Assembly (NCBI GenBank): GCA_022568115.1
Contig: JADFFP010000080.1
Span: 1-6,246, forward strand
Origin: Pseudomonadota bacterium
GTDB lineage: Bacteria; Pseudomonadota; Alphaproteobacteria; Sphingomonadales; SMXR01
DNA length: 6,246 nt
Direction: 5' to 3'
Of this stretch, positions 1-6,246 are shown piece by piece. Numbering within the stretch: position 1 is the first letter of the stretch; each line of letters opens with the position of its first letter. Both the position numbers and the translations under genes were made by a program. The notes under the pieces were generated by a model. The model did not search any database and was not told the DNA's origin. It was given only the letters and a program-made list of their open reading frames with translations.

Positions 1-901
<901 letters not shown>

Positions 902-903
<2 letters not shown>

Positions 904-907
904 GAGG
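902..907 (+). promoter_or_regulatory. Candidate ribosome binding site of atpC
   Basis: AAGAGG overlaps the atpD stop codon (TAA at 901-903) and lies 10 bases before the atpC ATG at 918. The spacing is slightly long. A second purine run, GGAAA at 913-917, directly abuts the ATG and is too close to serve alone. This fits translation of atpC coupled to the end of atpD. Confidence 0.45.
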
Positions 908-917
908 CAATTGGAAA

Positions 918-1334
918 ATGGCTGAGCACAAGGAAAATACCCTTCATTTCGAGCTGGTTTCACCAGAGCGGCTTTTGATGGATGCATCTGTCAGCGCTGT
1001 TTTGGTGCCGGGTTCGGAAGGGGATTTCATGGTGTTGCCAAACCATGCCCCGGTCATGTCGACGATTCGTCCGGGGGTCTTGGATGTTTACCAGGGAAAG
1101 GATAAAACTCCTGAACGGATTTTCCTGCGCGGGGGTTTTGCCGAGGTGACCCCGGGTTCGCTGGTGATCTTGGCGGAGGAAGCAGTCCCGGTTAAGGAAC
1201 TCAGTAAATCCGACCTCAGGCAGCGCATTACTGACGCTGAGGAAGACCTGGAAGACGCCAAAACCGATGAGGACCGGCGCAAAACCAGGGAAGCTATTGC
1301 CCGCCTGAATGAGCTCTTTGAGGCTGTCGGTTAA
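918..1334 (+). CDS. atpC: F1Fo ATP synthase subunit epsilon
   Basis: Subunit epsilon belongs to the central rotor stalk of F1 and links gamma to the c-ring. The 138-residue length is normal. Residues 9 to about 90 form the N-terminal beta-sandwich, with the family motif PGSEGDFMVLPNHAP at 31-45 and GGFAEV at 72-77. Residues 94-138 are charged and helix-prone (acidic and basic runs around EEDLEDAKTDEDRRK), matching the two-helix C-terminal domain. It lies 14 bases after atpD, in the usual last position of the operon. I do not see the textbook LDxxRA nucleotide-binding motif in the C-terminal helices; whether this epsilon inhibits ATP hydrolysis cannot be told from sequence alone. Its stop codon is 6 bases from the stop of the convergent rppH. 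Confidence 0.97.
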   Translation: MAEHKENTLHFELVSPERLLMDASVSAVLVPGSEGDFMVLPNHAPVMSTIRPGVLDVYQGKDKTPERIFLRGGFAEVTPGSLVILAEEAVPVKELSKSDLRQRITDAEEDLEDAKTDEDRRKTREAIARLNELFEAVG

Positions 1335-1340
1335 AGCTTC

Positions 1341-1814
1341 CTAATTTTCAAGAAAGGGTTGAAATTCCTTGAGGATGGCCAGGTAAAGGTCACGTTTAAA
1401 GGGAACAATCAGCTCCGGAACTTTGGCAATATCCACCCAGCGCCAGGCGTTGAATTCCGGGTGATCGGTATTCAGGTTAATATCAGAATCTGACCCTAGA
1501 AAACGCATCAAGAACCAGATTTGTTTTTGACCCCGGAATTTTCCGCCCCAGACTTTTCCAACCAAGTCATCGGGGAGGTCGTAAAAAAGCCAGCCCTTGA
1601 TGCGGGCAATTATTTCGGCGTTATTGGTGCCGATTTCCTCTTCCAGCTCCCGGAACGCCGAATGCTCAGGGTCTTCCCCATCGTCAATTCCCCCCTGGGG
1701 CATTTGCCAGGATTCCATCGTGGTATCAATTCGCTGGCCGACAAATACCTTGTTTTCCCGGTTTAGCAGCATCACCCCGCAACAGGGGCGGTAGGGAAGG
1801 GGGGATTTATCCAT
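1341..1814 (-). CDS. rppH: RNA 5'-pyrophosphohydrolase / dinucleoside polyphosphate hydrolase (Nudix, RppH/NudH/IalA type)
   Basis: Enzymes of this family remove pyrophosphate from triphosphorylated mRNA 5' ends, which opens the RNA to RNase E decay; they also cleave diadenosine polyphosphates. With the ATG at 1814 the protein has 157 residues. The Nudix box matches completely at residues 41-63: G41, E47, then REL at 55-57, E59, E60 and G62. The N-terminal YRPCCGVMLLNR and the Trp-rich middle (WGGKFRGQKQIWFL) are typical of RppH. A TTG at 1838 extends the frame by eight residues, but that start overlaps the upstream stop and has no clear Shine-Dalgarno. The ATG at 1814 has GGAA just upstream (1819-1822), and LPYRPC then falls close to the N-terminus as in relatives. 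It is the last gene of the minus-strand cluster. In Bartonella the homologue ialA likewise sits next to a ctpA gene. Function is confident, the start moderately so. Confidence 0.93.
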   Translation of the reverse strand: MDKSPLPYRPCCGVMLLNRENKVFVGQRIDTTMESWQMPQGGIDDGEDPEHSAFRELEEEIGTNNAEIIARIKGWLFYDLPDDLVGKVWGGKFRGQKQIWFLMRFLGSDSDINLNTDHPEFNAWRWVDIAKVPELIVPFKRDLYLAILKEFQPFLEN

Positions 1815-1831
1815 TAAATTCCGGGTGTTTC

Positions 1832-2047
1832 CTAGCAAGTACCGGGGCAGTCCTCGGTTGTTTCGGAGGGCGGAGTCAAGTCAAGCGGAAGCGCACCTGT
1901 TGATAACACCGGCGGGTCCTCTTCAACGATCTTTATAACCGGCTCCGGGCCGGCTTTTCCTTCCGGCATATCCGCAGACCAAAGGTACGCCCCCCCGGCG
2001 GCGATCAGGCCGAGGCTGAGGCCCCACGCGATTATCAGGTTTCTCAT
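1832..2047 (-). CDS. Small single-pass membrane-anchored protein of unknown function (possible remnant of a YibQ-type deacetylase)
   Basis: A 71-residue protein I do not recognise. Residues 4-23 are one hydrophobic segment (LIIAWGLSLG through AAGGAYLW) after a short N-terminus with one arginine. This suggests a signal anchor with the rest in the periplasm; there is no lipobox. Residues 25-66 are acidic and proline-rich (PEPVIK, EEDPPV, DLTPPSE) and likely disordered. It ends in CPGTC, with cysteines at 67 and 71. A good ribosome binding site and its place 12 bases after ctpA and 17 bases before rppH argue that it is translated. In many proteobacteria a divergent polysaccharide deacetylase (YibQ family) lies next to envC or ctpA, and those proteins begin with a membrane anchor and a Pro/Glu-rich linker. 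By position and shape this could be such a protein without its enzyme domain, but that is inference; it could equally be an unrelated small protein. Confidence 0.7.
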   Translation of the reverse strand: MRNLIIAWGLSLGLIAAGGAYLWSADMPEGKAGPEPVIKIVEEDPPVLSTGALPLDLTPPSETTEDCPGTC

Positions 2048-2052
2048 ATTAG

Positions 2053-2059
2053 TCCCTTT
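2053..2059 (-). promoter_or_regulatory. Shine-Dalgarno of the 71-residue membrane protein gene
   Basis: On the minus strand AAAGGGA lies 5 bases before the ATG at 2047, in the 12-base gap after the ctpA stop. It is one of the clearest ribosome binding sites in the window and supports real translation of the small gene. Confidence 0.65.
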
Positions 2060-3382
2060 CTATTGGTCCTGGTTCAAAAGCGCCAGGCGCTGGCCAACTT
2101 CTATGATGCCGGTCAAAAGATCGAGGGCGTAATTCAACTGGTAATCCTCAAGCCGTCCAGCTTCGTCAACTTTGGGCTCAGGTCTTATGAGCACTTCACT
2201 TGCAAGTGTTTTTTCTTCACTGGCAGCACCGTTTTCATTGGGGATATGGTTGACCAGATCACGCTCGCGCCGGAAAAAGACCGGGTTGCCTTCGGCATCA
2301 CGGACCGGTTGTTCAACAATAATATCGGGTTTAATCCCCAGTGTCTGGATGGAACGCCCGGAAGGCGTGTAATAACGGGCTGTTGTTATCCTGACGGCCC
2401 GGTCATCAGCCAATGGGTAAACCGTTTGCACCAGCCCCTTGCCGAAACTTTCCACGCCGAGAATTGTGGCGCGCTTGTGGTCCTGCAGAGCGCCCGCGAC
2501 AATTTCAGAGGCCGAGGCGGACCCGGCATTAATCAGGACGATGATCGGCAAACCATCGGTATCGTCACCGCGGGTGGCGTCCCAGCGGGCATTTTCAGAC
2601 CGCTGGCGGCCGCGGATGGATACAACCTCTCCCCGTTCCAGGAAAACATCGGTCACCTCGATCGCCTGGTCCAGCAGGCCGCCCGGGTTATTCCTGATAT
2701 CAAGGATGTATCCCTTCAGGTTGGCCCCCGCTTCTTCCTTGATTTCGCGAATGGCTTTCTTCAGATCTAGGGTCAGTTTTTCATTGTTAAAGGTGGTCAG
2801 GCGGATATAGCCGATGTTACCCCGCTCAACCCGGTGGCGCACGGCGCTGATCGAGATAATTTCACGCACCAGGGATACTTTAAACGAGCGCTCCTCACTG
2901 GGCCGGGAGATGGTCACCTCAACCTCGGTCCCGACAACACCACGCAGGTTATTGACCGCTTCGGTATAATCCATTTCTACGATTGGCCGGCCCTCGATAT
3001 GGGTAATATAATCGCCGCTTTGAATGCCGGCGCGATAGGCCGGGGTGTCATCCATCGGCGAGATTACCTTCAGGACACCGTTCTCACCAATGACCTCGAT
3101 GCCAACTCCGCCGTATTCGCCTTTGGTCTGGATCTGGTTTTCCCTGAAAACATCAGCATCCATATAGCCGGAGTGCGGGTCTAGATTGTTCAGCATGCCG
3201 CGGATGGCGGCTTCCAGAAGTTCCCGTTCGTTCACCTCTTCCACATAAGTGTCCTTGACCAACTCCAGTACCTTGGCCAAAAGGTCCAGTTCGCGGTAGG
3301 TTTCATCAGACGTTGTCTCGCCGTCGGTGAGGGCGCTAAGCAAAAAGAACAGGCTTACGATCCCTGCAATTGATTTTTTCAT
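2060..3382 (-). CDS. ctpA: C-terminal processing serine protease, S41 family (CtpA/Prc), periplasmic
   Basis: S41 tail-specific protease that cuts envelope proteins at or near their C-termini, using a Ser-Lys dyad instead of a classic triad. The 440-residue length is usual for alphaproteobacterial CtpA. Residues 1 to about 20 (MKK, then a hydrophobic run to LSALT) form an export signal. A helical N-terminal domain with LDPHSGYMD (67-75) follows. A PDZ domain spans about 88-160 (GEYGGVGIEV; AYRAGIQSGDYITHIEG). The protease core includes GYILDIRNNPGGLL (224-237) and the catalytic stretch NAGSASASEI, with nucleophile S290, general base K315 in FGKG and Q319; the 25-residue Ser-to-Lys spacing matches the family. 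The C-terminus (DYQLNYALDLL) is also typical. No active-site residue is missing. The start ATG has a good ribosome binding site. It lies 13 bases after envC, consistent with a shared role in cell-wall remodelling; in other bacteria such proteases control murein hydrolases by degradation. Confidence 0.96.
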   Translation of the reverse strand: MKKSIAGIVSLFFLLSALTDGETTSDETYRELDLLAKVLELVKDTYVEEVNERELLEAAIRGMLNNLDPHSGYMDADVFRENQIQTKGEYGGVGIEVIGENGVLKVISPMDDTPAYRAGIQSGDYITHIEGRPIVEMDYTEAVNNLRGVVGTEVEVTISRPSEERSFKVSLVREIISISAVRHRVERGNIGYIRLTTFNNEKLTLDLKKAIREIKEEAGANLKGYILDIRNNPGGLLDQAIEVTDVFLERGEVVSIRGRQRSENARWDATRGDDTDGLPIIVLINAGSASASEIVAGALQDHKRATILGVESFGKGLVQTVYPLADDRAVRITTARYYTPSGRSIQTLGIKPDIIVEQPVRDAEGNPVFFRRERDLVNHIPNENGAASEEKTLASEVLIRPEPKVDEAGRLEDYQLNYALDLLTGIIEVGQRLALLNQDQ

Positions 3383-3390
3383 TTCTTTTT

Positions 3391-3396
3391 TCCTTT
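3391..3396 (-). promoter_or_regulatory. Shine-Dalgarno of ctpA
   Basis: On the minus strand AAAGGA is followed by an 8-base A-rich spacer and the ctpA ATG at 3382. Its first base is the last base of the envC stop codon, so ribosomes ending envC finish on the ctpA initiation site. Confidence 0.65.
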
Positions 3397-4583
3397 CACT
3401 TCTGGTTCAACCAGGGAAGCGGGTTAATCGGTTCGTCATCTTTCCTGATTTCCAGATAAAGCCGGGAGGACACTCCGGGTTTATTTCCATCCGCTGATGC
3501 CAGCCTGACCTCAGGCATCAAGCCTATCGGCTCACCTGCCAAAACCCACTCGCCGACGCTGGCGTTTATAGTACCTAAACCAGCCAGCAGACTATGATAG
3601 CCTTCCCCATGGGCAATGATCAAGAGGTTGCCATAGGTGCGGAACTCTCCAGCATATATAATGCGTCCGTCAAATGGGGCAATAACCTGTGCTCCGGACC
3701 GGGTTTGAATATTTAGACCCTGAGCGGTTCCGGCGGCAATTTGAGCCCCGAATTGTTGGGTGATCACGCCCCGGGCAGGAAGCGGCAGGGACCCTTTTGC
3801 CCTTGAAAAGGATTTCCCAGGGGGGATTGGCGGTGTTGGCAGGGCCTGACGGACGGCACTTCTAAGTTCTTGTTCCAGCTTTTCAATCAGCGAACGCAAA
3901 TCCCGGGCCTCACGGGCCAATGCCTTGGTTCGGCCCTCTTCCTGGCCGGCCCCCCTCAGGTAATCGGCGTATAGCGCCCGTTTTTCTTTTTGCAAAACCC
4001 CCAAACTACGGCGCTCCCCTTGCAAGGTTTCAAGATTGTTGTGGTGATTTGTCTGCTCGGCGACAAGCTCTTCTTTCAGAGTATTTAATTCTTCCAGACC
4101 GGCGCGCATCAGCACTGTCTTTTTTTCAATTTCCGGCAAGATGACGGTCAGGAGCGATGCACTGCGAACCGTCTCGACCGCCTGGGCCGGGCGCATGATG
4201 ATGTATTCGGGAGGACGCTGGCTAAGGCGCTGAAGGGCTGCCAGGGTGTGGACCATATTGAGGTTCTGCTTGCGAATTTCTTCTTTTTTGTTTGCTATTT
4301 CCCCGGTGAGGGAAAAAATGTTTTCTTCCAATGCAGTAATTGTTTCTTCCAGGTTTTGCACTCGGCTGGCCATTTCCACCAGTCGTTTTGCAATTTTCTG
4401 ACCTTCACTGGCGACCCGGCTGGCTTTATTCTTCAAGTCCTGGCGCCGTTCTTTGCTGTCCTCGATTTTTTGCTCTATGTCCTTGAGCTGTTGCTGTTCG
4501 GTCTTCTGGGCAAGTGCTGAAACAGAAGAGAAAGCCAGTATCAGGGGGAGCAGAAGAAAGCATAACCGCATGAGCAATCTCAT
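3396..4583 (-). CDS. envC: EnvC-like murein hydrolase activator (coiled coil plus degenerate LytM/M23 domain)
   Basis: Periplasmic divisome factor. EnvC proteins do not cut peptidoglycan themselves but switch on N-acetylmuramoyl-L-alanine amidases at the septum; the Caulobacter relative is called LdpF. The 395 residues begin with a clear Sec signal (hydrophobic 7-22, cleavage likely after ALA at 23-25). Two charged coiled-coil stretches follow, about 27-125 and 150-245, with a linker PPEYIIMRPAQA (124-135) between them and a Pro-rich hinge at 249-255. The LytM fold covers about 265-392: FDGRIIYAGEF, YGNLLIIAHGEGYHSLLAGL, and LYLEIRKDDEPINPLPWL. The active-site ligands of working M23 enzymes are replaced: the HxxxD pair reads A287 and N291, the middle His is G335, and HxH reads R374 and Y376. 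E. coli EnvC has lost the same positions. The start ATG overlaps the gpmI stop as ATGA; a second in-frame ATG four codons in is possible but would shorten the signal n-region. Confidence 0.93.
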   Translation of the reverse strand: MRLLMRLCFLLLPLILAFSSVSALAQKTEQQQLKDIEQKIEDSKERRQDLKNKASRVASEGQKIAKRLVEMASRVQNLEETITALEENIFSLTGEIANKKEEIRKQNLNMVHTLAALQRLSQRPPEYIIMRPAQAVETVRSASLLTVILPEIEKKTVLMRAGLEELNTLKEELVAEQTNHHNNLETLQGERRSLGVLQKEKRALYADYLRGAGQEEGRTKALAREARDLRSLIEKLEQELRSAVRQALPTPPIPPGKSFSRAKGSLPLPARGVITQQFGAQIAAGTAQGLNIQTRSGAQVIAPFDGRIIYAGEFRTYGNLLIIAHGEGYHSLLAGLGTINASVGEWVLAGEPIGLMPEVRLASADGNKPGVSSRLYLEIRKDDEPINPLPWLNQK

Positions 4584-6136
4584 TTCTTTACCGTCTTGCT
4601 TTGCAACAGGGAATGGCCGGTCATAACTAATGGCTGTTCCAGGCTCAAAAGTCCCAGCAGGGTCGGAGCAATATCTGCAAGGGAGCCGTTTTTCAGCGTC
4701 ACACCCTTCATGCCGACCAGAATGACCGGGACGTCAGTGGTTGTATGGGCGGTATGCGGAGCTTTCGTGTCAGGGTCCTGCATCTGCTCTATATTTCCAT
4801 GATCGGCACTCAAGAGCATTACCCCGTTCGCTTGTTGCAGGGCTTGTTCAATTTTTCCAAGACAGTCATCGATAACCTCAACCGCCTTGATGGCCGCCTT
4901 GAGGTTTCCGGTGTGTCCGACCATGTCCGGGTTGGCAAAATTGACAACAATAAAATTGTAAGTGTCATCATTTATCACTTGAACAAGTCGGGCGGTTACT
5001 TCGCGCGCGGACATTTCCGGCTTTAAATCATAGGTGGCCACTTTGGGGGAGGGGATCAGGATACGGTCTTCGCCTTTAAAGACACATTCTTCACCGCCGT
5101 TGAAAAAAAATGTCACGTGGGCGTATTTTTCAGTTTCGGCAATGCGCAGCTGTTTCAACCCGGCTTTTGAGACAAGTTCCCCCAGACTGTCCTTTACCTC
5201 GATAGGGTCAAACAGGGGGATCATGTATTTATCCAGATCGGATGAGTAAGCCACCATTCCGCCCCGGGCCGAAAATTTGGGGGCAAACTTTCTTTCAAAG
5301 CCGTCAAAGTCCGGATCTACCAGGGCGGCCAGAATTTGCCGCACCCGGTCAGCCCGGAAATTGGCCATCAGGAGCGCATCGCCATTCTCCATGCCGGAGT
5401 AATTACCTATCACCGCAGGGAGTGCGAACTCGTCTGTTTCATTATTGGCGTACGATGCTTCAATGGCGGCTAATGCTGATGGGCAGGACCTTCCTTTCCC
5501 TTCGGCAATCGCCTCAAAGGCCAGCTGTACCCGGTCCCAGCGCCGGTCGCGGTCCATGGCGTAATACCGCCCGGCTACCGTGACGATCCTGACCAGGTCA
5601 TTTTCCAGAAACGGCTTTTCAAAATCTTCAACAAATGAAGGCGCACTTTTGGGCGGCGTATCGCGGCCATCCAGAAAAGCATGGACCTTGACCGCAATCC
5701 CATGTGATGAAAAAATCCCGGCGATGGTTTTCATATGATCCTGGTGGCTGTGTACCCCGCCCGGGGATATCAAGCCCATCAAATGGAGGGCTCCACCACT
5801 ATCCTTCAATTTTTTGAGGGTTTCCTGAAGAACGGGGTTTTTTTCAAATTTACCACTGGTGATGGCCTTATCAATTCGCGGCAGGTCCTGTTTTACCACC
5901 CGTCCGGCGCCAATATTCATGTGCCCCACTTCGGAATTACCCATTTGGCCTTCAGGCAAACCAACCGCCTCGCCTGAGGTTTTCAGGAACGCCCTGGGGT
6001 GGGTTTTCCACCAGCGGTCATAGGTGGGTGTTCTGGCCTGGAAGATGGCGTTGTTGGGACTAGCTTCGGCATGACCCCAGCCGTCCAGGATGCAAAGGAT
6101 TACGGGCTTGTATCTGTGACCAGGTTTTTTCAACAT
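4580..6136 (-). CDS. gpmI: 2,3-bisphosphoglycerate-independent phosphoglycerate mutase
   Basis: Cytoplasmic glycolytic and gluconeogenic enzyme that interconverts 3- and 2-phosphoglycerate through a phosphoserine intermediate, with two Mn2+ ions. From the ATG at 6136 it has 518 residues, close to the usual 510-520. The alkaline-phosphatase-like parts and the inserted phosphotransferase domain are all present. Visible are metal ligand D18 in LCILDGWG, nucleophile S68 in GNSEVGHMNIGAG, H131 in VHSHQDH, DGRDTPP (156-162), GRYYAMDRDRRW (189-200), NFRADR (259-264), K337 in ETEKYAHVTFF, D404 and H408 in NPDMVGHTG, D445-H446 in ADHGN, and H464 in HTAHTT. No active-site position is lost. A GTG at 6178 would add 14 residues (MPGSIFRPYF...) that do not resemble the family and has no ribosome binding site; the ATG has only a close, weak GGA. 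It heads the minus-strand cluster and overlaps envC by 4 bases. Confidence 0.96.
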   Translation of the reverse strand: MLKKPGHRYKPVILCILDGWGHAEASPNNAIFQARTPTYDRWWKTHPRAFLKTSGEAVGLPEGQMGNSEVGHMNIGAGRVVKQDLPRIDKAITSGKFEKNPVLQETLKKLKDSGGALHLMGLISPGGVHSHQDHMKTIAGIFSSHGIAVKVHAFLDGRDTPPKSAPSFVEDFEKPFLENDLVRIVTVAGRYYAMDRDRRWDRVQLAFEAIAEGKGRSCPSALAAIEASYANNETDEFALPAVIGNYSGMENGDALLMANFRADRVRQILAALVDPDFDGFERKFAPKFSARGGMVAYSSDLDKYMIPLFDPIEVKDSLGELVSKAGLKQLRIAETEKYAHVTFFFNGGEECVFKGEDRILIPSPKVATYDLKPEMSAREVTARLVQVINDDTYNFIVVNFANPDMVGHTGNLKAAIKAVEVIDDCLGKIEQALQQANGVMLLSADHGNIEQMQDPDTKAPHTAHTTTDVPVILVGMKGVTLKNGSLADIAPTLLGLLSLEQPLVMTGHSLLQSKTVKK

Positions 6137-6182
6137 ATTTCCGTGCTTAAAGTAAGGCCGGAATATACTTCCCGGCACTGTA

Positions 6183-6212
6183 TGTATAGGCTATTTCATT
6201 GATATCCACCAA
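6183..6212 (-). promoter_or_regulatory. Weak promoter candidate upstream of gpmI
   Basis: On the minus strand TTGGTG (6212-6207) and TATACA (6188-6183) are separated by 18 bases. Matches to the sigma-70 consensus are 3 of 6 and 4 of 6. Transcription would start near 6176, about 40 bases before the gpmI ATG, and would leave no leader for the alternative GTG at 6178. Another -10-like TATATT at 6167-6162 has no matching -35. Nothing else recognisable lies in the non-coding strip 6137-6246; the true promoter may be further upstream, outside the window. Confidence 0.2.
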
Positions 6213-6246
6213 ATGTCCTTGGGCTCATTTGTGTTACGGGTGTCCT

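Noticed and set aside
1343..1366. Inverted repeat TTTCAA / TTGAAA with a 7-base loop near the atpC-rppH junction, as a possible terminator
   Set aside because: The stem is only six pairs, AT-rich, has no U-tract after it on either strand and lies inside the rppH coding end. Too weak to call.
2063..2770. Long open frame (235 codons) on the + strand antisense to ctpA
   Set aside because: It lies wholly inside the ctpA coding region, whose product has complete protease motifs. The translated sequence has no recognisable domain, and no promoter or ribosome binding site is apparent.
3396..4583. Active M23 zinc endopeptidase
   Set aside because: All expected zinc ligands are replaced, and the C-terminal wording follows EnvC, so a non-enzymatic activator is the better call.
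5242..5583. 113-codon open frame on the + strand opposite gpmI
   Set aside because: The translation is low-quality (Pro/Arg/Ser-rich) and is the shadow of a well-conserved part of gpmI.

Overview
The window looks like a chromosomal housekeeping region from an alphaproteobacterium. The F1 beta subunit sequence is of the alphaproteobacterial type. The gene series gpmI, envC, ctpA and rppH on one strand, converging on the end of an atp operon, is also a familiar alphaproteobacterial arrangement. Base composition is moderate for that class. There are no RNA genes, mobile elements, CRISPR arrays or long non-coding stretches; almost every base is coding.

Layout. Bases 1-1334 on the + strand are the end of an ATP synthase operon: the C-terminal 300 residues of atpD (beta subunit, cut by the left edge) and complete atpC (epsilon subunit). 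Bases 1341-6136 on the - strand are five tightly packed genes, read right to left: gpmI (cofactor-independent phosphoglycerate mutase), an envC-like divisome factor, ctpA (periplasmic S41 processing protease), a small membrane-anchored protein of 71 residues, and rppH (Nudix RNA pyrophosphohydrolase). The spacings in transcription order are a 4-base overlap, then gaps of 13, 12 and 17 bases, so one transcript is likely. The two blocks converge with only 6 bases between stop codons. Bases 6137-6246 hold the gpmI leader and a weak promoter candidate.

How the genes work together. EnvC-like proteins activate cell-wall amidases during septation, and CtpA/Prc proteases cut periplasmic and cell-envelope proteins, so these two form an envelope module. 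It is flanked by a glycolytic enzyme and an RNA-decay enzyme, which share its transcript rather than an obvious pathway. 

Nothing here looks like a new system. The point most worth a second look is the 71-residue membrane protein. It sits where relatives often carry a divergent polysaccharide deacetylase (YibQ type), and it looks like only the anchor and linker of such a protein. The start codons chosen for gpmI and rppH are internal ATGs, not the most upstream GTG and TTG.
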